From: Bacillota bacterium
GTDB lineage: Bacteria; Bacillota; Clostridia; Peptostreptococcales; Anaerovoracaceae
NCBI GenBank assembly: GCA_029006195.1
Contig: JAQXGH010000048.1
Location: forward strand, 1 to 64,000
Direction of reading: 5' to 3'
DNA: 64,000 nucleotides
How positions within the stretch are numbered: position 1 is the first letter of the stretch; every line of letters begins with the position of its first letter. Shown piece after piece: positions 35,667-43,561 of the stretch. Made by a program: the position numbers and the translations under genes. The notes below the pieces were generated by a model. That model searched no databases. It saw only the letters and a program-made list of their open reading frames with translations, and had not been told where the DNA came from.

Positions 35667-35682
35667 AATATTGAGATATAAT
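35654..35682 (+). promoter_or_regulatory. Sigma-A promoter of rplS
   Basis: TTGCAG (35654-35659), 17-bp spacer, TATAAT (35677-35682). The -35 hexamer lies inside the carB terminator stem, a compact overlap of two signals. Confidence 0.75.
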
Positions 35683-35689
35683 AATCAAG

Positions 35690-35807
35690 CGTGCACAGAC
35701 ACGCGATGTGTAATATAACGGGTGGTCCTCTGATCAGGCCAGTGACATAGATCACAATTTTCCAGGAAGATCAAGAACATGCCGAAGGGAAGGAAGGAAC
35801 AATAATA
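35690..35807 (+). promoter_or_regulatory. Structured 5' leader of rplS (probable L19 leader)
   Basis: About 118 non-coding bases between the predicted start and rplS. They can form local helices, for example GTGA-CATAGA-TCAC and TTCC-AGGAA, and carry the GGTCCT/AGGCC pair. Firmicutes rplS genes often have an autoregulatory L19 leader in this place, where L19 binding lowers its own translation. Assignment to that family rests on position and structure, not on a covariance-model hit. The stretch ends in purine-rich GGGAAGGAAGGAA, which serves as ribosome binding site. Confidence 0.5.
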
Positions 35808-36146
35808 ATGAACGTATTAGAATCAGTTGCACAGGAATACCTTAAGTCTGACATCCCTGCATTTAACGTTGGTGACACTGTAAAGGTACACGTTAAAATC
35901 AAAGAAGGAAACAGAGAAAGAATTCAGATCTTCGAAGGTTTCGTACTTAAGAAGCAGAATGGTGGAATCGGCGAAACATTCACAGTAAGAAGAATCGCTT
36001 CAGGCGTTGGCGTTGAAAAGACATTCCCAATGCACTCACCACTGGTAGAAAAGATCGAAGTTGTAAGACAGGGTAAAGTTAGAAGAGCAAGACTTCACTA
36101 CATGCGCCAGAGAACTGGTAAGTCAGCTAAGATCAAGACTAAGTAA
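35808..36146 (+). CDS. rplS: 50S ribosomal protein L19
   Basis: A 112-aa ribosomal protein at the 30S-50S interface. [43 protein letters not shown] and the basic C-terminus [13 protein letters not shown] match L19 along its full length. The usual upstream partners (rpsP, rimM, trmD) are absent here; the gene has its own promoter and leader. It is followed by a weak terminator and then rbgA, a GTPase that acts on the 50S particle. Confidence 0.97.
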   Translation: MNVLESVAQEYLKSDIPAFNVGDTVKVHVKIKEGNRERIQIFEGFVLKKQNGGIGETFTVRRIASGVGVEKTFPMHSPLVEKIEVVRQGKVRRARLHYMRQRTGKSAKIKTK

Positions 36147-36162
36147 ACCAAATGAAATTAAA

Positions 36163-36188
36163 GAGGAGCTGGTAACAGGCTCCTTTTT
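36163..36188 (+). terminator. Weak terminator or attenuator after rplS
   Basis: AGGAGC (36164-36169)/GCTCCT (36179-36184) followed by TTTT. The short stem probably allows read-through into rbgA and so lowers expression of the downstream genes relative to rplS. Confidence 0.6.
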
Positions 36189-36212
36189 GATTTGTATTTC
36201 AGGAGGGAAAAT

Positions 36213-37076
36213 ATGATTGATAATATTAACTGGTATCCCGGTCATATGAAAAAAACGAGAGAACTCATTCAGCAGAACCTTAAGATGGTAGATGCTGTAA
36301 TCGAGGTTATCGACGCCAGAATTCCGGTATCAAGCCGTAACCCAATCATTGACGAACTCGTTAAGGGAAAGCCTCGTATCATAGCGCTTAATAAGAGTGA
36401 TCTGGCTGATGATAAGGCTAATAAAATGTGGATAAAGGCTTTGGAAGTAGTGGTTTCCGAGGGCGAAAATATTGTGGAAACAAGAGTACTCCCAATGGAC
36501 TGCATGTCAGGCAAGGGGGTAAAGGAGCTCTTTAGAATGCTTGAATCCATGGAAGATGAGAAAAATAAGACAAGAAGCATGAAGAAGCCGTATAGACTTA
36601 TGGTAGTTGGAGTTCCTAATGTTGGCAAGTCATCTCTCATCAATAGAATGACTGGAAGAAAGAGTGCTAAAACAGGCGACAGACCTGGTGTAACCAAGGG
36701 CAAACAGTGGCTTAAGCTTTCTAATGGAATGCAGCTTCTTGATACTCCGGGAATCCTCTGGCCTAAATTCGAGGATCCAAAGGCAGGCCTTAATTTGGCC
36801 TTTTGCGGCTCAATTAAGGATGAAATCCTTGATGTTCCTACATTGGGAATGGAACTCATCGGAGCGCTTTCGGATACTTATCCGCAGCTTCTTATGGATC
36901 GTTATAAACTGGATGAAATCTGCGAAACTCCACTTGAAAACATGGAAAATATCGCTCAGAAGAGAGGCTGCATTTTATCTGGTAAGAGAATCGATTATGA
37001 GAGAACGGGGAAGATGGTTCTTGATGAATTCAGAGCTGCTAAGATCGGTAGAATCACTTTAGAACTGCCGGAATAG
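36213..37076 (+). CDS. rbgA: Ribosome biogenesis GTPase RbgA (YlqF)
   Basis: A 287-aa circularly permuted GTPase required for late 50S assembly in Firmicutes. It begins INWYPGHMKKT as usual, then has G4 NKSDLAD, G1 GVPNVGKSS (about 126), the TPG motif LLDTPGILWP, and a C-terminal ANTAR-like RNA-binding domain (about 200-287). ATG 36213 with CAGGAGGG is chosen over the track start at 36192. The order rplS-rbgA-rnhB is conserved in Firmicutes. Confidence 0.95.
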   Translation: MIDNINWYPGHMKKTRELIQQNLKMVDAVIEVIDARIPVSSRNPIIDELVKGKPRIIALNKSDLADDKANKMWIKALEVVVSEGENIVETRVLPMDCMSGKGVKELFRMLESMEDEKNKTRSMKKPYRLMVVGVPNVGKSSLINRMTGRKSAKTGDRPGVTKGKQWLKLSNGMQLLDTPGILWPKFEDPKAGLNLAFCGSIKDEILDVPTLGMELIGALSDTYPQLLMDRYKLDEICETPLENMENIAQKRGCILSGKRIDYERTGKMVLDEFRAAKIGRITLELPE

Positions 37077-37085
37077 GGGAAACTC

Positions 37086-37745
37086 ATGACTAAAGAAGAG
37101 AGAATCCAGAAACAAAAAGAACGCCTTGTGGAAATGAAAATCCCGCAGCAGGAGCTTCATGCTAAAGGTTATAAATTCATAGCAGGGGCAGACGAAGTGG
37201 GAAGAGGCCCGCTGGCTGGCCCTGTTGTAACTGCTGCGGTTGTGTTGCCGGAAGACTTTGATGTCTTAGGTATTGATGATTCAAAAAAGCTTTCTGAAAA
37301 GAGAAGAGATGAGCTTTTTGATGTTATCAAGGATAAAGCGCTGGCATGGGGGATAGGAATGTCTGATCATGATGTTATCGATGAAATCAACATTCTTCAG
37401 GCTACAAAGCAGGCTATGGTAAAAGCAGTAGCTGCCTGTGAAGAGATGCTTTTCGAACGCCAGGGTGCGGGAATTGACTATGTGATTTTTGACGCCATGA
37501 CAGTTGACGGTGTGGATAAACCTCAGGAGGGCGTCATAAAAGGCGATTCCAAGGTGCTCGCGATAGCGGCGGCTTCGATAATCGCTAAGGTAACAAGGGA
37601 TAGAATGATGGTGGAATATGCCAAAGAATACCCTTACTATGCTTTTGAGAGAAACAAAGGCTATGGAACTAAGGCTCATTACAAGGGCCTTCATGAGCAC
37701 GGCATATGTCCTATCCATCGCAGAACATTCCTTAAGAACTTATAA
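37086..37745 (+). CDS. rnhB: Ribonuclease HII
   Basis: Cuts RNA-DNA hybrids and single ribonucleotides in DNA, and helps remove Okazaki primers. The 219-aa protein shows GADEVGRGPLAGPVV (first two acidic residues), DSKKLSEKRR, VIFDAM and GDSKVLAIAAASIIAKVTRD. An extra N-terminal segment of about 28 charged residues precedes the core. It follows rbgA after 9 bases, with GGGGAAACTC upstream of the ATG. Confidence 0.96.
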   Translation: MTKEERIQKQKERLVEMKIPQQELHAKGYKFIAGADEVGRGPLAGPVVTAAVVLPEDFDVLGIDDSKKLSEKRRDELFDVIKDKALAWGIGMSDHDVIDEINILQATKQAMVKAVAACEEMLFERQGAGIDYVIFDAMTVDGVDKPQEGVIKGDSKVLAIAAASIIAKVTRDRMMVEYAKEYPYYAFERNKGYGTKAHYKGLHEHGICPIHRRTFLKNL

Positions 37746-37754
37746 TAAATCTAT

Positions 37755-37784
37755 TTGCCATCAATATTTTTGTTGTGGTATAAT
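37755..37784 (+). promoter_or_regulatory. Sigma-A promoter of the fhs riboswitch transcript
   Basis: TTGCCA (37755-37760), 18-bp spacer, TATAAT (37779-37784). The predicted start at about 37791 is the first base of the riboswitch P1 helix. Confidence 0.75.
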
Positions 37785-37790
37785 AAACGT

Positions 37791-37862
37791 GTTATACGAC
37801 TGACGGATAAGTGGAATTGACCACATGAAGTATAACCGAGGATTACGTCGACCGTCTGGGCA
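37791..37862 (+). promoter_or_regulatory. ZTP (pfl) riboswitch
   Basis: P1 is GTTATAC (37791-37797) paired with GTATAAC, enclosing GACTGACGG and a P2 hairpin GTGG/CCAC. After the linker, the conserved CGACCGTCTGGGCA element follows, whose CCGTC can form the pseudoknot with GACGG. This layout matches the ZTP class, which binds ZMP/ZTP when 10-formyl-THF runs low and switches on folate one-carbon genes. The placement before fhs fits exactly. The class is recognised from the consensus; no covariance search was run. Confidence 0.87.
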
Positions 37863-37891
37863 TAGTGTCCGGATGATCGACTGTTTTTTTT
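37847..37891 (+). terminator. Riboswitch-controlled intrinsic terminator
   Basis: GTCGA (37847-37851) pairs with TCGAC (37877-37881), and the stem continues inward using the CCGTCTGGGC of the aptamer with GTCCGGATG; a run of eight T follows. Terminator and ligand-binding pseudoknot use the same bases, so ligand binding should prevent termination: an ON switch. Confidence 0.85.
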
Positions 37892-37953
37892 GCCTCGATT
37901 CATTCGGCGGAAGTTAAGCAAAGGTTTTAGCATTTTGTAAAGGAGACGCGAAA

Positions 37954-39639
37954 ATGGAATTTAAGACTGATATTCAGATCGCCCAGGAAGCTGAAATGAA
38001 GAAAATCACTGAGATTGCTGCAGCTGCAGGAATCGACGACAAGTATGTAGAACTTTATGGTAACTACAAAGCAAAAATCGACTATAACATTCTTAGAGAT
38101 AAGGCTGATACACCTGATGGTAAGCTGATTCTTGTTACTGCTATTTCACCAACTCCAGCTGGAGAAGGTAAGACAACTACAACAGTTGGTCTGGCAGATG
38201 CAATGAACAAGATCGGCCTTAAGACAATGACAGCTCTTAGAGAACCTTCAATGGGTCCTGTATTTGGTATTAAGGGCGGCGCTGCTGGCGGCGGATACGC
38301 ACAGGTAGTTCCAATGGAAGACATCAACCTGCACTTCACAGGCGATATGCACGCAATCGGCGCTGCAAACAACCTGCTGGCTGCTATGCTGGACAACCAC
38401 ATTCAGCAGGGTAACGTGCTGGGAATCGACCCAAGAAAGATCACTTGGAAGAGATGCGTTGATATGAACGACAGACAGCTCCGTTCAGTAATCGATGGAC
38501 TCGGTGGCAAGATCAACGGTATGCCTCGTGAAGACGGCTTTGATATCACAGTAGCAAGTGAAATCATGGCTATCATGTGCCTGGCTAGCGATATCGATGA
38601 TCTCAAGGAAAGACTCAAGAAGATTATCGTAGCATACACATATAATGATGAACCTGTAACAGCAGCTCAGCTGAAGGCTGAAGGTGCTATGGCAGCTATC
38701 CTTAAGGATGCTCTTAAGCCAAACCTGGTTCAGACTCTGGAACATACACCTGCATTCATACATGGCGGTCCTTTCGCTAACATCGCACATGGTTGTAACT
38801 CAGTAATGGCAACAAGACTGGCTCTTAAGATGGCTGACTATGTTGTAACAGAAGCAGGATTTGGTGCTGACCTTGGTGCAGAAAAGTTCCTGGACATCAA
38901 GTGCAGAATGGCAGGACTGGTTCCATCAGCAGTAGTAATCGTAGCAACTGTTAGAGCTCTCAAGCATCACGGAGGCGTTGCTAAGGCTGATCTTAATAAC
39001 GAAAATCTGGAAGCATTAGAAGCTGGTCTTCCTAACCTGCTTCAGCACGTTGAAAATATTACTCAGGTATTCGGACTTCCTGCAGTAGTTGCTATCAACA
39101 GATTCCCTACAGATACAGAAGCAGAACTTGCACTGGTTGAAGAAAAGTGTAAGGAACTCGGCGTTAATGTTGCATTAAGTGAAGTTTGGGGCAAGGGCGG
39201 CGAAGGCGGTATCGCACTGGCAAACGAAGTTAAGAGACTGTGCGATGAAAGCAATTCAGCTGAAACATTCCAGTTCACTTATGATTCAGAGATGGGTCTT
39301 GCTGACAAGATCAGAGCAATCGCTAAGAAGATTTATAGAGCTGACGATGTTAAGTTCCAGCCTGCTGCAACTAAGACAATCAAGCAGCTTGAAGAACTGG
39401 GATTTGGCAATATGCCTATCTGCGTAGGTAAGACTCAGTACAGCTTCTCAGATAACCAGAAACTTCTCGGCGCACCTAGAAACTTCGAAATGACAGTTAG
39501 AGAAGTTAAGGTTTCAGCAGGAGCTGGATTCGTTGTAGCTCTTACCGGCAGCATCATGACAATGCCAGGACTTCCTAAGAAGCCTGCTGCAGAAAACATC
39601 GATGTAGATAGCACTGGTAAGATCAGCGGATTATTCTAA
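37954..39639 (+). CDS. fhs: Formate-tetrahydrofolate ligase
   Basis: Joins formate to tetrahydrofolate with ATP, giving 10-formyl-THF for purine synthesis, initiator tRNA formylation and, in acetogens, the methyl branch of the Wood-Ljungdahl pathway. The 561-aa protein has the P-loop [16 protein letters not shown] (about 65), the [19 protein letters not shown] block, HFTGDMHAI and the C-terminal [20 protein letters not shown] lies 8 bases before the ATG. Expression is controlled by the ZTP riboswitch, and codons are strongly biased. No folD or fchA lies next to it in this window. Confidence 0.97.
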   Translation: MEFKTDIQIAQEAEMKKITEIAAAAGIDDKYVELYGNYKAKIDYNILRDKADTPDGKLILVTAISPTPAGEGKTTTTVGLADAMNKIGLKTMTALREPSMGPVFGIKGGAAGGGYAQVVPMEDINLHFTGDMHAIGAANNLLAAMLDNHIQQGNVLGIDPRKITWKRCVDMNDRQLRSVIDGLGGKINGMPREDGFDITVASEIMAIMCLASDIDDLKERLKKIIVAYTYNDEPVTAAQLKAEGAMAAILKDALKPNLVQTLEHTPAFIHGGPFANIAHGCNSVMATRLALKMADYVVTEAGFGADLGAEKFLDIKCRMAGLVPSAVVIVATVRALKHHGGVAKADLNNENLEALEAGLPNLLQHVENITQVFGLPAVVAINRFPTDTEAELALVEEKCKELGVNVALSEVWGKGGEGGIALANEVKRLCDESNSAETFQFTYDSEMGLADKIRAIAKKIYRADDVKFQPAATKTIKQLEELGFGNMPICVGKTQYSFSDNQKLLGAPRNFEMTVREVKVSAGAGFVVALTGSIMTMPGLPKKPAAENIDVDSTGKISGLF

Positions 39640-39662
39640 GATATAACTGCAAAGGCTATAAG

Positions 39663-39692
39663 GCATCGGCAAAAAATTGCCGATGCTTTTTT
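39663..39692 (+). terminator. Intrinsic terminator of fhs
   Basis: GCATCGGCAA (39663-39672), AAAA, TTGCCGATGC (39677-39686), then TTTTTT. Perfect 10-bp stem 23 bases after the stop. Confidence 0.93.
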
Positions 39693-39785
39693 ATACTTAA
39701 TTTATGTTAAGGTCGTATCCGAGACGGGCGTTTTTTTGATAAAATGAAAAAACAGTATTGATTATTATGGAGAAGGAATATCCGC

Positions 39786-42086
39786 ATGAGAAAAGATAAA
39801 ATGAGAAGATCAATGGCAGCAATACTGGCTGCAGTATTATCGATTACGATGAGCTTTACGACGTCTATAGGCTTTGCACAGGACGGCGTAGGTGTTTCGT
39901 ATGCTGACGACCCACTTACAAATAAAGAAGTTCAGGAACAGAAGGCTATGGAACCTGAGGTTCTTGATGGCATTAATGAAATCGATGAAAGACAGGCGCT
40001 TGAATTTGATAATGCGGCTGATCCTGTGGGCGCTGATGATTCCTCCAGATATGACCCTAGAGGACAGGCATGGTTCAGCAATGTACATATAAAGAATCAG
40101 CGTGAAACTGAGCTTTGCTGGGCATGTTCACTGGCTAGCGCTGCTGAAATATCATATAATAAGAACAATAATGGGAATGGTGAAGAGTTGTCAGCTGTAC
40201 AGTTGGCTTACTTTTGCTGTAACAGACAGAATGACCCGTTAGGCAATACAGAAAGAGACACTAATCATGTAGCTGGTAATTATGCGGCAAATGGCGGAAA
40301 TCCTATAATTGGTTCAATGTCTCTTGAAACATGGCAGGGTTATGCCAGCGAAACAAGGGTGCCTTTTGAAGATTACACAAATGGCAATAATGGTTTGAAC
40401 CTGTCTGCAGATATGGCTTATCAGGATGATGTTATTATCAAGGACATGAATAGAGTTCTCAGTCCTGAAGATATGAAGACATTTATCCGTCAAAACGGAA
40501 GTGTTATAGCATGCCTTTATTATGGAACTCAGTATATGGATTATAATGGCGGAAGTTTCTCATATTATAGCGGAATGGTTAAGCCTAATCATGCTGTAAC
40601 AGTAGTAGGCTGGGATGATAATTATTTTGATAAGACAGAGGCTGCTAATGATTTCTATAATAAAAACGCCGGTATTATCAGCAAAGGCGCATGGATTGTC
40701 CAGAATAGCTGGGGTGAAGATTGGGGTGACAATGGATATTTTTATGTATCATATGATGAATCTCTAAGCAATATCGTAACTGTTTATGTCGAAGATGCGG
40801 ATAATTACGACAAGAATTATCAGTATGACGGCAATTCTTCATTAGCATATCACACTGTCAGAAAAGGTGAATCCGTTGCTAATGTTTATAGTGTAGACGA
40901 GAAAGAATCTTCTAAGATGGAAATGCTTACGGCTGTAGCTTTTTCAACATATGACGCTAATGAAACATCGTATGATATTGAAATTTACACAAACGTTAGC
41001 AACAAGAATAAGCCAACGAGTGGTGACCTTGCCTGCAGTATGTCTGATGTAAATGTAGGTAAGGCAGGGTATCATAAGCTCCTTCTGCCTAATACTGTAA
41101 TGCTGGAAGGCGGAACTTCATATTCAGTTGTGATCACTGCCAAGAGGACTTCTTATATCGGGGTTGAAACAAATTCTGATTATGGGTGGTTTACTTGCAA
41201 TGCAGGACTTGATAAGGGCCAGAGTTTTGTTTTCAACAATTCAACTAAAAAATGGAAAGACCTCTATTCTATGGATAGATGTAATAGAATAAAGGCCTTC
41301 ACTAAAGGCGTTGCTACCGTAAGCCTTAGTCAGACAGATTTTGAGTACGATGGGCAGCCACACTATCCTGCAGTAAACATGATTATGGAAGATGGCAGAA
41401 TGCTTAAGGAGGGTGAAGATTTCGACGTTTCCTATAGCAATGCTAAATATCCTGGAACAGGTAAATGCACTATCACAGGAATGGGTGATTTTGTCGGTAC
41501 TATTGAACTGGAATACACTATCAGTGCCGCTACGCAGATAAGGGAGACTGCGAAAAATACAACAAGCCTTACTCTTGAATGGGACAAATGCCCTGAAATG
41601 GGATATATGATTTACAGAGCTAAAGGCAGCGGCAAGTTCTCAAAGGTAAAGACTATATCTGATTCGGACGTAACAAGCTGGACAAATACCAAGCTTTCAT
41701 CTGGTACAACGTATAAGTACAAGATCAGACCTTATGTTAAGGCATCAAAGAAGACTACTTATTACGGCACATACTCAGATATTTTAGTGACAGTAACTAA
41801 GCCGCTTAAGTCTGTAATGAACAAACCGACTACAGGAACCAGCCACTATGTTAAGTTTTCATGGAAAAAGAAAACCGGAAGCGGATACGAACTGGTCGTA
41901 GCTGATAACGAAGAGTTCGAAAAACCTGAAGTTTATACAATTACTTCTTCAAAGACTTTATCAAAGAAACTTTTAGATAAGGAAAAGGGTGTTAAATATT
42001 ATGCTAAGGTAAGAGCTTTTAAGACATGTGAAGGCGAAAAAATTTATGGTCTTTACAGTCCTGTTAAATCGATTACATGTAAATAA
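39786..42086 (+). CDS. Secreted papain-family (C1) cysteine protease with lectin-like and FN3 domains
   Basis: A 766-aa secreted protein. A signal peptide covers about residues 1-32 (basic start, hydrophobic core, then SYADDP). The peptidase domain (about 95-340) has the catalytic cysteine in ELCWACSLAS (about 110), the histidine in NHAVTVVGW (about 271) and the asparagine in VQNSWGEDWG (about 306). A beta-rich lectin-like domain follows (about 345-500), then a bacterial Ig-like repeat with DFEYDGQPHYP (about 505-575) and two fibronectin III-like repeats (about 580-766). No LPXTG motif or choline-binding repeat is seen. The likely role is digestion of environmental or host proteins. Single gene with its own terminator. 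Confidence 0.88.
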   Translation: MRKDKMRRSMAAILAAVLSITMSFTTSIGFAQDGVGVSYADDPLTNKEVQEQKAMEPEVLDGINEIDERQALEFDNAADPVGADDSSRYDPRGQAWFSNVHIKNQRETELCWACSLASAAEISYNKNNNGNGEELSAVQLAYFCCNRQNDPLGNTERDTNHVAGNYAANGGNPIIGSMSLETWQGYASETRVPFEDYTNGNNGLNLSADMAYQDDVIIKDMNRVLSPEDMKTFIRQNGSVIACLYYGTQYMDYNGGSFSYYSGMVKPNHAVTVVGWDDNYFDKTEAANDFYNKNAGIISKGAWIVQNSWGEDWGDNGYFYVSYDESLSNIVTVYVEDADNYDKNYQYDGNSSLAYHTVRKGESVANVYSVDEKESSKMEMLTAVAFSTYDANETSYDIEIYTNVSNKNKPTSGDLACSMSDVNVGKAGYHKLLLPNTVMLEGGTSYSVVITAKRTSYIGVETNSDYGWFTCNAGLDKGQSFVFNNSTKKWKDLYSMDRCNRIKAFTKGVATVSLSQTDFEYDGQPHYPAVNMIMEDGRMLKEGEDFDVSYSNAKYPGTGKCTITGMGDFVGTIELEYTISAATQIRETAKNTTSLTLEWDKCPEMGYMIYRAKGSGKFSKVKTISDSDVTSWTNTKLSSGTTYKYKIRPYVKASKKTTYYGTYSDILVTVTKPLKSVMNKPTTGTSHYVKFSWKKKTGSGYELVVADNEEFEKPEVYTITSSKTLSKKLLDKEKGVKYYAKVRAFKTCEGEKIYGLYSPVKSITCK

Positions 42087-42095
42087 ATAGTGCGA

Positions 42096-42136
42096 AAAAA
42101 ATACGCTGTAATCTTAAAATCACAGCGTATTTTTTA
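42096..42136 (+). terminator. Intrinsic terminator of the C1 protease gene
   Basis: AAAAAATACGCTGT (42096-42109) and ACAGCGTATTTTTT (42122-42135) form a 14-bp stem with a 12-base loop. The A-run and T-run flanks would allow action on both strands. Confidence 0.9.
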
Positions 42137-42183
42137 TTAGAAAAAAGACTGCAAACGATAATATTTTATTGCCTCGATATATG

Positions 42184-42212
42184 TACACACTACTGTGTTT
42201 TTTTGGTATAAT
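42184..42212 (+). promoter_or_regulatory. Possible promoter of the LarA-like gene
   Basis: TATAAT (42207-42212) with TACACA (42184-42189) 17 bases upstream. The -10 is good and the -35 weak. It may also serve valS, folC and the following genes, since no other promoter is visible before them. Confidence 0.5.
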
Positions 42213-42289
42213 AATTTTGTATATCTATGCCTTTTTTTAAGAAAAATGCTGGATTTGCTACAAAATACATAGGAGACGGGGGATGTAAC

Positions 42290-43540
42290 ATGAAGATTGA
42301 AATTGGATATGGCGAAGAGAAGAAAAATGTAGAACTCCCTGATAAGCAAGTTATTTCGATCGTAAGACCGAATGATGTTGTTCAGGAAGCGTCTGGAAGA
42401 GCTGCTGTACTTATTGCGCTTGCCAATCCCGTCGGAACACCTAGACTTAGAGATTTAGCTGAACCAGGCGAGAAGATAGTGATCGTAACAAGCGACATAA
42501 CAAGACCGATGCCTTCATACGAAGTGCTGCCGCTTATTGTTGACGAACTCAGTGAAGCTGGAGTTACAGTGGATGACATTACGATCGTATTAGCTAGAGG
42601 CGATCATAGAACTCATACAGAAGAAGAGAAGAGAATGCTTATAGGCAGCACTCTTTACGGACAGGTAAACTGTGTTGAAAGTGATCCGCAGGACTGCGTT
42701 AACATGGGAACTACGAAGCTGGGAACACCGGTGGATATTTCAAGAGTAGTTGCTGAAGCGGATCTTAGAATCTGCATTGGTAATATCGATTTCCACTACT
42801 TTGCAGGTTATTCAGGTGGATCTAAGGCTATAATGCCTGGAACATCAACACTTGAAGCAATCGAGATGAACTACTCTAGAATGAATGATCCTGATGCACA
42901 CATTGGACAGCTTGATGGTAACCCTATCAGGGGCGATATCGATGATGCGGCCAGATTCTGTAAGATAGATTTTATACTTAATGTTGTACTTGATGAGAAA
43001 AAGAAAATCGTATATGCAGTAGCAGGAGATTATCTTAAAGCGCACAGGAAGGGATGCGAATTCCTTGATAAGATGTATAAGGTCGAAATACCTGAGCGCG
43101 CTGATATAGTAATAGCTTCCGCTAACGGAGCACCTAAGGATATTAATCTCTATCAGACAGAAAAGGTTCTTGAAAATGCCAAGTATGCAGTCAAGGACGG
43201 AGGAACAGTAATACTGGTGGGAGCATGCAATGAAGGCATGGGCAATAAGGTATTTGAACAGTGGATGAACGAAGCTGAAAGCCCGCAGTCACTGGTAGAC
43301 CGAATCGGTAGAGAGTTCAAGCTTGGCGGACATAAGGCAGCTGCCATGGCAACAGTAATGGTCAATAGAAAGGTGAATGTCAGTCTGGTATCAGAAATGG
43401 ATGCTGATGCTGTAAGTAAGATGTTCATGACACCTTTTAATAATGTGCAAGATGCTGTGGACGCAGCAATTGCGAAACACGGCAACGAAGCAACAATTAT
43501 AGTAATGCCATTTGGCGGAGCAACTCTGCCAATAGAGTAA
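42290..43540 (+). CDS. LarA (lactate racemase) family protein with altered nickel-ligand site
   Basis: A 416-aa LarA/DUF2088 protein. LarA enzymes use a nickel-pincer nucleotide to racemise lactate or other 2-hydroxy acids. Motifs RGDHRTHT (H106), HYFAGYSGGSKAIMPG (H169 and K179) and QLDGNPIRGD are present; H106, H169 and K179 match H108, H174 and K184 of Lactobacillus plantarum LarA with the same 10-residue spacing. The following NH motif, whose His200 binds nickel, reads MNY here, so the ligand is Tyr195. The cofactor genes larB, larC and larE are not in this window. ATG 42290 with GGAGACGGGGG upstream replaces the track start at 42227. Substrate unknown; probably a paralogue with another 2-hydroxy acid substrate or altered chemistry. 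Confidence 0.85.
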   Translation: MKIEIGYGEEKKNVELPDKQVISIVRPNDVVQEASGRAAVLIALANPVGTPRLRDLAEPGEKIVIVTSDITRPMPSYEVLPLIVDELSEAGVTVDDITIVLARGDHRTHTEEEKRMLIGSTLYGQVNCVESDPQDCVNMGTTKLGTPVDISRVVAEADLRICIGNIDFHYFAGYSGGSKAIMPGTSTLEAIEMNYSRMNDPDAHIGQLDGNPIRGDIDDAARFCKIDFILNVVLDEKKKIVYAVAGDYLKAHRKGCEFLDKMYKVEIPERADIVIASANGAPKDINLYQTEKVLENAKYAVKDGGTVILVGACNEGMGNKVFEQWMNEAESPQSLVDRIGREFKLGGHKAAAMATVMVNRKVNVSLVSEMDADAVSKMFMTPFNNVQDAVDAAIAKHGNEATIIVMPFGGATLPIE

Positions 43541-43561
43541 ATAGAGGAGAGAATAACAAAA

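Noticed and set aside
35715-35760. T-box-like GGGTGGT element in the rplS leader
   Set aside because: No specifier loop or antiterminator arrangement, and rplS is not an amino-acid-related gene; an L19 leader fits better.
43541-43561. T-box leader before valS
   Set aside because: Only 21 bases precede the gene.
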